Assembly (NCBI GenBank): GCA_943736015.1
Contig: OX031070.1
Coordinates: 42,060,173 to 42,124,172 of the forward strand
Length of the DNA: 64,000 nt
Reading direction: 5' to 3'
Source: Tridacna crocea
Taxonomy: Eukaryota > Mollusca > Bivalvia > Cardiida > Cardiidae
Shown: in pieces, positions 57,801 to 63,154 of the stretch
Position numbering within the stretch: position 1 is the first letter of the stretch
How the letters are laid out: each line of letters opens with the position of its first letter
The notes under the pieces: generated by a model
Databases searched by the model: none
What the model was told of the DNA's origin: nothing
The model's input: the letters and a program-made list of their open reading frames with translations, nothing else
Position numbers and translations under genes: made by a program

Positions 57801-60800
57801 ATTGTGGGAAAAGAAGAAAATGCTGGTTACCAGCATTTTCTCCTTTTCCCACAATGTTTTCTATAGGCTTCTTTCTCAGGGTTGTTAAAAGTCTGCATTG
57901 TGTGGTAAAGAGTTTAAAAGCACAGTCCTAGTGAAGCATAGAAAACATTGTGGGAAAAGAAGAAAATGGTGGTTATAAGCATTTTCTCCTTATCCCAAAA
58001 TGCTTTCTATCGGCTTCTTTCTCAGGGTTGTTAATAGTCTGGATTGTTTTGTAAATAGTGAAGCATACTTCTAGTTTTGAACTATAGAAAATTCTAAAAT
58101 AGCGTAAATCTGCATAAGTTTAGATTTTCTGAGGCAACTTTCATTATCGGGATGTAAAGCTAGCAGCCTTATATATAATACACACAGAACTAATTATCAA
58201 AATGAGTGTTTCCTGATTACTACAAGTCCATTTTGTCTATGAATAATTAACACAAATGCAATGGATCTTGTATATATTAACCTGTTACCACGCCACAAAA
58301 CTTGAGAATGGTCCAAATTGAAAGCATTTTATAGATAACAATTTCAAAGGGGCTCAAATGGTGCAATTTTGCTTTGATAGGGAAAAAAAACCTTGTGGGA
58401 AAAGGAGAAAATGCTGGTTACCAGCATTTTCTCCTTTTCCCACAATGTTTTCAAAAGGCTTTTTCCTCAAATGCAATTAAAGACATCATTGAGGGTGAAC
58501 ACTATACCAAACCAAGAAATTCTAGACCTGTCTGCATTGTAAACTAGCAGAATGACTAATTGATCCTGACCAACACTTTAAGATTTGTCTGTGAATGAGT
58601 CAAAAAGGTTGTGGGAAATGGAGAAAATTTAATGCTGGTGACTAGTGTTTCCTCCTTTTCCCACGATATTTTCAAACGCCTTATTTATCAGGGTCGTTAA
58701 AACTTTGGATCGTGTGTGAAGAAGCTAACCTTCAACACTTCACCACAGAATCCCAACTTTTTATGATCCATAGAATTAACTCTTTACCACACGAGAAAAG
58801 TTTAGACTGGTCCAAATTGAAAGCATTTGCAGATGACAAAATAAAGTTGACTAAAAAATAGGAATTTGTTCTGGGAAGGGTAGAAAACACTGTGGGAAAA
58901 GGAGAAAATGCTGGTTACCAGCATTTTCTCCTTTTCCCATAGTGTTTTCAAAAGGCTTCTTTCTTAGGGGCATCAAAAGTAGGGATTGAGTGGTAATGGG
59001 TTAAGCCTATAGAAAACAATGTGGGAAAAGGAAAAATGGCTGGGTACCGGCATTTTCTCCTTTTCCCACAATATTTTCTACCTTATCAAAGTCAGAAATC
59101 ATCATATTATCAAGATTTAACTCATTACCAAACGACAAAATTTTAGGTTTGTCCAAATTGAAAGCATTTGCACACAACCATTTCATTATGCCTCAAAATG
59201 TACTATTTTTCTTTGATGGGGCAGAAAACATTGTGGGAAAAGGAGAAAATGCTGGTTACCATCATTTTCTCCTTGTCCCACAATGGTTTCAAAAGGCTTC
59301 TTTCTCAGGGTCGTCAAAAGTAGGGATTGTGTGGTAATGAGTTGATTTCTTGTTTGCACATGCTTTGAATTTGGTTCAGTTCAAAAATTTGTAATGTGGT
59401 AAAGAGCTTAACCCTTTCCCAAACGACAAACTTTTGGACTAGACCAAATTGAAAGCATTTGCAGACGACAATTCAACTCTTGCTGAAAAGATGATTTCTG
59501 TCTATGATAGGTTAGAAAACATTGTGGGAAAAGGAGAAAATGCTGGTTACCAGCATTTTCTCCTTTTCCCACAATGTTTTCAAAAGGCTACCATTCCAGA
59601 CCCGTAAAAACCAGGGATTGTTTGGGAAAGGGTTAATCTCCTTTTTTCGATTACAGGATGAAAGAGAGAGAATTGAATCCCAGGGTGGTTTTGTTATGCT
59701 GGTTGGAGACTTATGGAGGGTTGGTGGTAACATTGCTGTGTCAAGAGCAATAGGTAATGATGTCATACTTCTTCTGTTTGTTTCAAACTGAAGCCAGTTT
59801 TACGCCCTTTTCTTCCATCAAAAGTTCAGGGTTGATACAATGTACTTTCATTGAAAAAGTAAACCTACAGATACATCCTTACAACAAGAGAGAAAAAAAC
59901 TTTGTTAAAACTTTAAAGTGTGTAGACCGGCTCAGCTGTGTAGATATAGATAAATTACCAGAATACAATGTAAGGGATAGGGATTCATCTTATTTAACTC
60001 TTTACCACACAATCCCGACCTTTAACGACCCTGAAAAAGACAGCCTCTGAAAACATTGTGGGAAAAGGAGAAAATGCTGGTAACCAGCATTTTCTCCTTT
60101 TCCCACAGTGTTTTCTACCCTTCCCAGAACAAATTTCTATTTTTCAGTCATCTTTATTTTGTCGTCTGCAGATGCTTTCAATTTGGACCAGTCTAAAATT
60201 TTCTCGTGTGGTAAAGAGTTAATGGGAAATGATAGCAGTGATTGCTTTGAAGACTTATTTTATACTTAGTATGAACTTGTTTTCCTATAACCCATTACCA
60301 CACAATCCCTACTTTTGATGACCCTGAGAAAGAAGCCTGTAGAAAACAGTGTGGGAAAAGGAGAAAATGCTGGTAACCAGCATTTTCTCCTTTTCCCACA
60401 ATGTTTTCTACTCTTCACAAAACAAATTTCAAATTTTGAGTCACTTTTATTTTGTTGACTGCAAATGCTTTTGATTTGGACAAGCCTAAAATGTTGTTGT
60501 TTGGTAATGAGTTAATCAAGACTTTCTCATGTTAAAATTGAAATAATCTTCTTTCTATTATGGTTAAGTTGCTCAATAAACAACAGTTCTGAATTATGAG
60601 ATTATTTATTGTGCCTCAAAACTCACAACAGTGGTTTATTGAAAGGTCAACCAGGAAAGACAGGAGATTATTTCTTAAATAATTCTTTACATTGTTATAA
60701 CACATAACTCAAGAATATACACCCAATTAGGCAGGACGCTTTGCATCATAATGATAAAGATGCTGTGTAGAGTAAAACATTGTGGGGAAAAGCTAAAATT

Positions 60801-63068
60801 CTCTTTGCAGCATTATCATAAAACTATACCAAAGGTAGAATTCTCTTTGCAGTATTATCATAAAACTATGTACTATTTTTCACAATGGTTTCTTTAGCTT
60901 TCTTTCTCATGAAAAAAAGGAGTAAAATGTGTATCAGTGACCACCTTTTTAAAACTAAAGGTAGTTCCAACAGAAGTTAACTCTTTACCAAACAATCCCT
61001 GGTTTTTACGATCCTGTGAAAGAAGCCTTTTGAAAACATTGTGGGAAAAGGAGAAAATGCTGGTAACCAGCATTTTCTCCTTTATCCACAATATTTTCTA
61101 CCCTGCTGGAAACAAATTTCAATTTTTGAATTATTATCATTTTGTCACTCGCAAGTGCTTTCAATCTTGACTTTTGTCATTTGATAAAGAGTTCAACATG
61201 TGTAAATGTACCAGTACTAAGGGAGCACCTGTACTACCAAACGAGAAAATTTGAGCCCTGTTCGAATTGCAAGCATTCACAGACAAGTTAAATATTTCTG
61301 AAACAAAGGAAATCTACTTTCAAAGGGTAGAAAAACTTGTTACAGGTGATTTCACCTATTTCCAGAATGTTTTCAAAGACCTTTTCTGCAGTAATCTTGA
61401 AAGCGCCATTCAATCAATTAATCATTAAAATTGGATCATTTGGTAATGAGGTTACAAAAGTTTGCCCTGAATTTTATAGGAGACGTAGCCTACAAGCCAT
61501 ACATTAGCAGCGAGGCAGAAGTCACATGTGTCGATCTGGACGGTACAGAGGACTATATGGTCCTGGCCTGTGATGGATTGTGGGATGTTGTGACTGAGGA
61601 AGAGCTTCCAAAGCTTGTCTATAATTTCCTGATCGAAGCAGATGGGAACCATTCCACCATAGCAAAGTCTTTAGTTCAGTACGCCAAAGACAACGACTCA
61701 ACAGACAACATATCAGTTGTGGTTGTTTTTTTCAGGGAAAATATTTCCGAACCCAAATCTGATGCGGGCTTGTTTAACTTTCTATTGGGTGATTCTACTC
61801 AGGGGGAAGGAAAGCCAAGAAAGAGTAAAGATGAAAAGGGAGATAAATCTAAGGAGTCTGAAGGAGCAGAAGGGAAGGGAGATAATTCTGTGAATGAGAA
61901 TGGAACAGAGAATGAGAGTACACAAGATAGTTATGATCAAAGTATAGATGAGATAGACACAAATATAGAACCTACGGATAACTCAGGAAAAGAATCTAAA
62001 CAAAGAGAAACAAGCATGAACATTGATTTGGAGAAAACACAAAATGAAGACAGTGTGGAAAGTGAGTCAGATCAGTCAAAATCAGTAGAAACTGATAGTA
62101 AAAACATGCCTGTAGATAAAGTGCAAAGTTCCACAGCTCCAACCCTTGAGGCAGGTGGAACAGTCTACATGCAGATAGGGCATATACTCGGATTAGAGTC
62201 CCCTGAAAGCATGGAATTTGTGAATAATGTAAATAATCGTCTGTGTCCAGAACTTGAATCCAGTAATAACTTCATGCCAGATTATGAGGAATCACCCATA
62301 GAGAAGGAAGTTGACTTAGATATTTACGGGGTATTCAATACTCGATTAGTGGATGGACCAATTGATCTGTCCACATTTGATGACAAAAATTCCTCCGTTT
62401 TGCTCAAAGATATTGCAGACACAATGTATAATCGGAAATACGAACCGATTTCTGACAATGATGATATTGTACCAGGGACTGAAGATAATAAAAGAGACAA
62501 GAAAGGACCTCCACATCAAAGAACAAGTTATGACTACTCTACAGGGAAACAGAAAAAGGAACCAGTAAAAGGGGCCCATAGAAACAAGAAGGGGTTTTCA
62601 AACTCACCGATATGCTGGGCCTTTACTGGTAAGAACAAAGCCACCGTCCAGAACCACAGGTTAAATCTTGCAGCCAGGGGGTCCATCAAAGGATCAAACC
62701 TAACACCTGGGGAACTGACATTGGCAGCTAAAGCCCCACACCACTTGCCTGATAGAAAATTTGCTCAACATACAGGGTCAAAAGAAAATGTATTGAACAA
62801 TACATCTTCTAATGTAAATAATTTAACTTTTCCTAAGAAAGACTCCATACCAACCCACCCAAAATCCAAACCTAAGAAAATCGCAGATACTCGACCAGGG
62901 TTTACTGTATTTGGTAGTAAGACCAACTTACAGACGGAAACTCAAAAGTTTCACACCTCCTGGCGTCCAAGAAAACCGCTCAAGCCTTTGACGACGACGG
63001 TCTATGAGATGCCCCCAACGCCTTTCACAAACAGACCTTTGAATAGTAATCAAAAAACACTTAAATGA
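33631..63068 (+). CDS. PPM1E: PP2C-family phosphatase of the PPM1E/PPM1F (POPX/CaMKP) type, 7 exons
   Basis: Exons 33631-33818, 39799-39983, 41908-42107, 45965-46153, 57018-57161, 59657-59753 and 61480-63068 join to 863 residues. The family is a Mn/Mg-dependent Ser/Thr phosphatase acting on CaM kinases and PAK bound to PIX. Visible: an N-terminal helical region alignable to PPM1F ([16 protein letters not shown], ~63-80); [11 protein letters not shown] (166-176; E175/D176); VFDGHAGT (201-208; D203/G204); RSGTTGV (257-263); WLGDSQ (276-281); SRAIGD (331-336; D336); ACDGLWD (364-370; D366); [12 protein letters not shown] (408-419; D410). All usual metal ligands are present. The tail (421-863) starts acidic and Lys/Ser-rich (~440-560) and ends basic. 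An in-frame ATG at 33592 could add 13 residues. Synteny with RAD51C favours the name PPM1E over PPM1F; it may be the co-orthologue of both. Introns carry dozens of TH copies. Confidence 0.93.
34115..34376 (+). repeat. TH fragment and TH-A copy
   Basis: A loose right arm (34118-34152) precedes the copy 34153-34376, which shares its right TTAA with the following TH-D. Confidence 0.88.
34373..34603 (-). repeat. TH-D, 231 bp
   Basis: TTAACCCTTTACCTGATATG at left and GAGTATCTATGGAGTAAAGG at right. The right end is the inverse of a TH-C left end. Confidence 0.93.
34638..34955 (+). repeat. TH-A copy and fragment
   Basis: Copy 34638-34852 with a broken hairpin (TTGCAAAAGGGTAAACAGCA). Fragment 34857-34955 keeps CACTGTTGAAGAGGAGAAAA. 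Confidence 0.8.
34985..35140. repeat. CACCAACC foldback, left end lost
   Basis: AACAGAACTTCTGATTGGCT / AGCCAATCAGAAATACTGTT and the right end AGTTGGTGAATACAGACCC. Confidence 0.85.
35221..35449 (-). repeat. TH-A, 229 bp
   Basis: TTAACTCCTTACCAAACGGC ... TTATGTGGTAATTGGTTAA; shares its right TTAA with the next copy. Confidence 0.93.
35446..35658 (-). repeat. TH, left arm lost
   Basis: TTAACTTTTTACTTTCAGAC ... GCGTGGTAAAGGATTGA; the core keeps only the right arm. Confidence 0.78.
35900..36183 (-). repeat. TH arm fragment and TH-A copy
   Basis: A loose arm (CCATATTGAAAGCATTTGCA) precedes 35955-36183, whose palindrome has one arm change (GTTGG). Confidence 0.9.
36236..36632 (+). repeat. two TH deletion derivatives
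   Basis: 36236-36372 keeps ACCACACAATCC and CTTTCCCACATTGTTG. 36546-36632 keeps CATGTGGGAAAATG with an inserted (CAA)n. Confidence 0.6.
36651..36879 (+). repeat. TH-A, 229 bp
   Basis: TTAAACCATTACCACACAAT start; centre GGTTACC although the flanks run in + order. Confidence 0.93.
36935..37618. repeat. three degenerate TH copies
   Basis: 36935-37125 (-), 37131-37336 (+, core AAATGCTGGTAATCAGCATT) and 37424-37618 (-, left arm lost). Confidence 0.7.
37619..38750. other. PPM1 intron 1 sequence without recognised repeats
   Basis: AT-rich and non-coding in both strands. I find no family member, RNA gene or exon-like frame here. Confidence 0.4.
38751..39160 (+). repeat. GGGGGGCTTAATGCAT host repeat filled by TH-B
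   Basis: Left part ATGAGCCATGCTCTGGTAAA to GGGGGGC, then TH, then TGCATCTCCGTGAATGTATT onward; compare 17-60 and 11226-11640. Confidence 0.8.
38780..39008 (+). repeat. TH-B, 229 bp
   Basis: TTAACCCTTTCCCAAACAAT ... TCGTTTGGGAAAGGGTTAA; arms almost perfect. Confidence 0.95.
39204..39432 (+). repeat. TH-A, 229 bp, near consensus
   Basis: TTAACCCATTACCACACAAT ... GTCGTTTGGTAATGGGTTAA; one centre change (GGTAAAC). Shares its right TTAA with a short derivative. Confidence 0.97.
39429..39556 (+). repeat. TH short derivative
   Basis: TTAACTCCTTACCAAACAGT, one hairpin arm, then GAGTATTTGGTAAATGGTTT. Confidence 0.75.
39557..39777 (-). repeat. TH-A ending 21 bases before PPM1 exon 2
   Basis: Core AAATGCTGGTTTCCAGCATT; end TGTTTGGTAAATGGTCAA. 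Confidence 0.85.
39799..39983 (+). CDS. PPM1E: PPM1E/F exon 2
   Basis: Acceptor CTTATTATAG, donor GTACAG. It encodes [20 protein letters not shown] then [16 protein letters not shown] and an acidic stretch to KEILI. Confidence 0.9.
40046..40203 (+). repeat. TH, left half mostly lost
   Basis: GATAACTAGCATTTTCTCTT and the end TGTTTGGTAAAGGTTTAA, 60 bases after exon 2. Confidence 0.75.
40340..41215 (+). repeat. degenerate tandem repeat, ~150-170 base unit
   Basis: ACCAAATTTGGCATGTAGCT recurs, as do CCCTGGGGTCAAATTTGG-like and GGGTCACAAGTTTTA-like blocks, in about five units inside PPM1 intron 2. Confidence 0.85.
41216..41319 (-). repeat. TH half copy
   Basis: GGTTACTAGCATTTTATCCT to TTTTGTGGTAAAAGGTTAA. 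Confidence 0.78.
41404..41632 (+). repeat. TH-A, 229 bp
   Basis: TTAACCCATTACCACACAAT ... TCGTGTGGTAAAGGATTAA; matched CACTGTG / CACAGTG arms. Confidence 0.95.
41633..41857 (-). repeat. TH-A/B hybrid before PPM1 exon 3
   Basis: The left end is A-like (ACGACAATATTTTAGACTGG). The right end is B-like (AACCAGGGATTGTTTGGGAA). It ends 50 bases before exon 3. Confidence 0.9.
41908..42107 (+). CDS. PPM1E: PPM1E/F exon 3 (RRKMED)
   Basis: Acceptor CTTTTAG, donor GTAAGA. It encodes [17 protein letters not shown] through [17 protein letters not shown] to LNALFGLK. It contains the first metal-binding Glu/Asp pair. Confidence 0.95.
42683..42920. repeat. two degenerate TH pieces
   Basis: Hairpin-arm remnants AAAACATTGGAAGAAAAAGG (42697) and TTCTTGGAAAAGGAGAAAAA (42863). 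Confidence 0.5.
43084..43273 (-). repeat. TH-A lacking the right hairpin arm
   Basis: TTAACTCATTACCAAATGAC ... GTTGTAATGGGTTAA; AAAATGCTG runs straight into TTTTCTAAAGG. Shares TTAA with the next copy. Confidence 0.92.
43270..43452 (+). repeat. TH-A cut by a SINE
   Basis: TTAAACCTTTACTGCTCAGT start; the right arm ends at TCTGCAAAATTCAAATGG. Confidence 0.8.
43453..43650 (+). repeat. SINE (type 3)
   Basis: GTGGTTGTGAGGTAGAGCAA head and TGTAGTTCCCAGGAAGCAGA body, as at 49440. Confidence 0.78.
43648..44208 (-). mobile_element. AGGTGG element, complete 561 bp copy
   Basis: TTAAAGGTGG at left and CCCACCTTTAA at right: TTAA-bounded with short inverted ends, as in piggyBac-type MITEs. It contains no long frame. 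Confidence 0.88.
44311..44654. repeat. two shortened TH copies
   Basis: 44311-44463 (-) keeps ATTGTGGGAAAGGTGAATAT. 44466-44654 (+) lost its right hairpin arm and shares TTAA with the next copy. Confidence 0.78.
44651..44879 (+). repeat. TH-B, 229 bp
   Basis: TTAATCCTTTCCCAAACAAT ... TCACTTGGTAATGGGTTAA; centre GGCAGCC. Confidence 0.93.
44964..45192 (-). repeat. TH-A, 229 bp
   Basis: TTAACCCATTACCAAATGGC ... TGTATGGTAATGGGTTAA; perfect central 60 bases. Confidence 0.95.
45200..45661 (+). repeat. TH hairpin expanded into a four-unit tandem array
   Basis: ACATTTTAAA-CATTGTGGGAAATGG blocks at about 45339, 45439 and 45544, plus a first hairpin near 45250, give ~100-105 base units inside one pair of TH ends. 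Confidence 0.92.
45745..45917 (-). repeat. TH, left end lost, before PPM1 exon 4
   Basis: TTTTAGACTTGTCAAAATTG ... ATTTAGTAAAGCATTAA; ends 47 bases before the exon. Confidence 0.85.
45965..46153 (+). CDS. PPM1E: PPM1E/F exon 4 (FDGHAG)
   Basis: Acceptor TTTTTCTTAAG, donor GTGAGT. It has 63 codons including [15 protein letters not shown] and [16 protein letters not shown]. Confidence 0.95.
46154..47315. other. start of PPM1 intron 4, few repeats
   Basis: A C14 run at 46250-46263, a very degenerate TH at about 46425-46560, and a (TCTG/TCCG)-rich stretch at 47155-47210. No exon-like sequence. Confidence 0.45.
47316..47509. repeat. TH-A with two identical ends (near-complete palindrome)
   Basis: Left TTAACCCATTACCACACAAT and right GGATTGTGTGGTAATGGGTT are inverses, as are AGAAGCCTTTAGAAAAC and GTTTTCTAAAGGCTTC. 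Confidence 0.94.
47733..47965 (-). repeat. TH-A
   Basis: TTAACTCTTAACCACATGAC ... TGTGTGATAAAGGGTTAA; centre GGTAACC in - flanks. Shares TTAA with the next copy. Confidence 0.9.
47962..48164 (-). repeat. TH-A, shortened right arm
   Basis: TTAATATGTTACCAAACAAA ... TTTTTGGTAAAAAGTTAA. Confidence 0.85.
48276..48508 (+). repeat. TH with duplicated centre
   Basis: GCTTACCAGCATTTTCTGCT is followed at once by GGTTACCAGCATTTTCTCTT: the right arm start is repeated. Confidence 0.8.
48765..49074 (+). repeat. TH half copy then TH-A
   Basis: Half copy 48765-48843 (ACTCTTTACCAAATGACAAC). Full copy 48843-49074 shares its right TTAA with the next one. Confidence 0.92.
49071..49432 (-). repeat. TH-A and a shortened copy
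   Basis: 49071-49292 with near-perfect arms. 49293-49432 has arms but short flanks ending CGTGTGGTAAAGTGTTAG. Confidence 0.88.
49440..49660 (+). repeat. SINE (type 3), best copy
   Basis: GGTCGTGAGGTAGAGCATCG (A-box region), GGTCCCGAGTTCTATACCCG (B-box region) and TGTAGTTCCCAGGAAGAAGA. Confidence 0.82.
49866..50092 (+). repeat. TH-A
   Basis: ACCAAACAATCTCAGGCTCT ... TCATTTGGTAAAGAGTTAA. Confidence 0.9.
50105..50610 (+). repeat. TH interrupted by a 'TCTTCGAAGATTCGAC' element
   Basis: Left arm to AAAATGCTGGATACCACTAG (50182). Right arm resumes CCCACAATGTTTTCTATAGC at 50521. Confidence 0.82.
50190..50520 (-). repeat. 'TCTTCGAAGATTCGAC' element, copy 4 (inverse)
   Basis: AATACTCATCTATCTAGTTT at left and AGGTTGAATCTTCGAAGAAT near the right end. 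It sits within a TH hairpin. Confidence 0.85.
50665..50891 (+). repeat. TH-A
   Basis: CTTTACAACACCATCCCGAC ... TAGTTTGGTAATGAGTTGA. Confidence 0.9.
51027..51255 (-). repeat. TH-A, 229 bp
   Basis: TTAACTCATTACCAAATGAC ... TGTGTGTAAATGGGTTAA; shares its right TTAA with the next. Confidence 0.94.
51252..51487 (-). repeat. TH-A
   Basis: TTAACTCATTACCAAATGAT ... TGTGTGGTAAAGAGTTAA; centre GGTCACC. A further arm fragment runs to ~51555. Confidence 0.9.
51560..51789 (+). repeat. TH-A, 230 bp
   Basis: TTAACCCATTACTACACAAT ... TGTTTGGTAATTAAGTTAA. Confidence 0.94.
51863..51996 (-). repeat. TH right half with hairpin
   Basis: GAAGGGTAGAAAACATTGTG onward; ends TGTGTGGTAATGGGTTTAA. Confidence 0.88.
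52040..52244 (+). repeat. TH-A lacking the right hairpin arm
   Basis: GCTGGTAACCATTTCACAAA shows the deletion; both TTAA ends present. Confidence 0.92.
52248..52477 (-). repeat. TH-D, 230 bp
   Basis: TTAACCCTTTACCTGATATG ... TATGGAGTAAAGGGTTAA; perfect GAAATTGCTCGCAACGAGCA-type centre. Confidence 0.95.
52692..53150 (+). repeat. older TH-A split by a nested TH
   Basis: ACACAATCCCTACTTTTGTC to GAAGCCT, then the insert, then AAAACATTGTGGGAAAAGCA to TGATAAAGATTTGA. Confidence 0.9.
52741..52951 (-). repeat. TH-A nested in another TH
   Basis: TTAACTCTTTACCAAATGAC ... TGTGTGGTAAAGAGTTAA; arms carry matched GTTGG / CCAAC changes. Confidence 0.95.
53148..53360 (+). repeat. TH-A
   Basis: CCCATTACCACACAACCCTG start; shares its right TTAA with the next copy. 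Confidence 0.9.
53357..53579 (-). repeat. TH-A, diverged
   Basis: TTAACTCTTTCATGAACGAC ... TTTGGAAAATGGATAA. Confidence 0.85.
53950..54183 (+). repeat. TH-B-like
   Basis: TTAACCTTTACCCACACAAC ... TTATTTGATAAAGAGTTAA; centre GGTTACC. Confidence 0.9.
54210..54362. repeat. CACCAACC foldback, left end lost
   Basis: AGTAACACAACTTCTGATTG against CAAAAGTTGTGTTACTTTCA; right end GGTGGTGAATAAAGACCC. Confidence 0.82.
54511..55015 (+). repeat. TTTTTAGCTCACCTGAG dispersed repeat
   Basis: TTTTTAGCTCACCTGAGCAC, the GTGCTC palindrome and a CCGTCCATCCGTCTGTC run; a repeat type I associate with mollusc genomes. Right boundary uncertain. Confidence 0.7.
55037..55264 (+). repeat. TH-A
   Basis: TTAACCCATTACCACACAAT ... 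CGTTTGGTAATGCATTAG. Confidence 0.93.
55438..55666 (+). repeat. TH-A, 229 bp
   Basis: TTAACTCTTAACCACACAAT ... TCGTTTGGTAAAGAGTTAA; shares TTAA with the next. Confidence 0.94.
55663..55876 (+). repeat. TH-A
   Basis: TTAATGCTTTACCGTATGGT ... TGTGTGATAGAGTTAA. Confidence 0.88.
55914..56267 (+). repeat. truncated TH then TH-A
   Basis: 55914-56042 breaks off after the right arm. 56040-56267 follows (CCCATTACCACACAATTCCT ... TAGTAAAGTGTTAA). Confidence 0.85.
56356..56720. repeat. diverged TH (+) and TH-A (-)
   Basis: 56356-56505 keeps AGAAAATATTATTACGCAGC. 56508-56720 has good arms and shares TTAA with the next. Confidence 0.8.
56717..56947 (+). repeat. TH-B with the GCTCATAACGAGC core, 231 bp
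   Basis: TTAACTCTTTCCCAAACAAG ... TTGGGAAAAGGTTTAA; 70 bases before PPM1 exon 5. Confidence 0.93.
57018..57161 (+). CDS. PPM1E: PPM1E/F exon 5 (GTTG, GDSQ)
   Basis: Acceptor CATTTCAG, donor GTAATC. It has 48 codons: [32 protein letters not shown] and [11 protein letters not shown]. Confidence 0.95.
57225..57490 (+). repeat. tRNA-derived SINE (type 4)
   Basis: GGTGGCTCAGTGGTGAGCTT (A box) and GTTGTGAGTTCGATACCCGG (B box); tail GCATTAAACCCCAATACAAC. Confidence 0.85.
57541..57773 (-). repeat. TH-A, first unit of a tandem triplication
   Basis: TTAACTCATTACCAAACAAC ... TGTGTAGTAAAGAGTTAA; centre GGTTACCACC. Confidence 0.92.
57639..58070 (-). repeat. 146-base tandem array of half-TH units
   Basis: GTGAAGCACAG / GTGAAGTACAG / GTGAAGCATAG start units at 57639, 57785 and 57931: exactly 146 apart. 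Confidence 0.94.
58277..58728 (-). repeat. two TH copies
   Basis: 58277-58490 with a perfect core. 58500-58728 diverged, with an insertion AATTTAATGCTGG in the left arm. Confidence 0.82.
58775..59004 (-). repeat. TH-A, 230 bp, nested insertion 1
   Basis: TTAACTCTTTACCACACGAG ... GAGTGGTAATGGGTTAA. Confidence 0.95.
59117..59344 (-). repeat. TH-A, nested insertion 2
   Basis: TTAACTCATTACCAAACGAC ... TGTGTGGTAATGAGTTGA. Confidence 0.94.
59408..59636 (-). repeat. TH-B, 229 bp, before PPM1 exon 6
   Basis: TTAACCCTTTCCCAAACGAC ... TTGTTTGGGAAAGGGTTAA; perfect 65-base palindrome; shares its left TTAA with the outer copy. Confidence 0.96.
59657..59753 (+). CDS. PPM1E: PPM1E/F exon 6 (SRAIG)
   Basis: Acceptor CGATTACAG, donor GTAATG. 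It encodes [20 protein letters not shown] then [12 protein letters not shown] plus one base of Gly. A TH element ends 20 bases before it. Confidence 0.95.
59994..60222 (+). repeat. TH-A, 229 bp
   Basis: TTAACTCTTTACCACACAAT ... TCGTGTGGTAAAGAGTTAA. Confidence 0.95.
60287..60515 (+). repeat. TH-A, 229 bp
   Basis: ATAACCCATTACCACACAAT ... TGTTTGGTAATGAGTTAA; left TTAA mutated. Confidence 0.94.
60516..60976. other. PPM1 intron 6 segment
   Basis: Contains a short direct repeat (AATTCTCTTTGCAG and CATTATCATAAAACTAT, twice, ~55 apart at 60797-60870) and a TH hairpin scrap (AAACATTGTGGGGAAAAGC). Otherwise nothing recognised. Confidence 0.5.
60977..61194 (+). repeat. TH-B-like
   Basis: TTAACTCTTTACCAAACAAT ... 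CATTTGATAAAGAGTTCAA. Confidence 0.9.
61232..61450 (-). repeat. degenerate TH before PPM1 exon 7
   Basis: ACTACCAAACGAGAAAATTT start; hairpin reduced to CAGGTGATTTCACCT; ends 29 bases before the exon. Confidence 0.7.
61480..63068 (+). CDS. PPM1E: PPM1E/F exon 7 (end of catalytic domain and long tail)
   Basis: Acceptor AATTTTATAG. It encodes (G)[33 protein letters not shown] and [15 protein letters not shown], then a ~440-residue tail rich in E, D, K, S and N and, near the end, in basic and Pro residues. The stop is TGA at 63066-63068. The whole tail lies in this exon. Confidence 0.95.
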
Positions 63069-63154
63069 AGGAAATCCATTCTTTCTTTCTGGTTTTAATC
63101 CATTACCAGATGATTGAAGAATTATATTTGAGCCATTCCCTGGCAAAAGGGGGC

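Larger units (their letters stand above)
58730..59411 (+). repeat. older TH-B holding two younger TH copies
   Basis: Outer pieces 58730-58774, 59005-59116 and 59345-59411 read in order as one TH-B (CACAGAATCCC ... GCCTATAGAAAAC ... GTGGTAAAGAGCTTAA). Confidence 0.88.
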
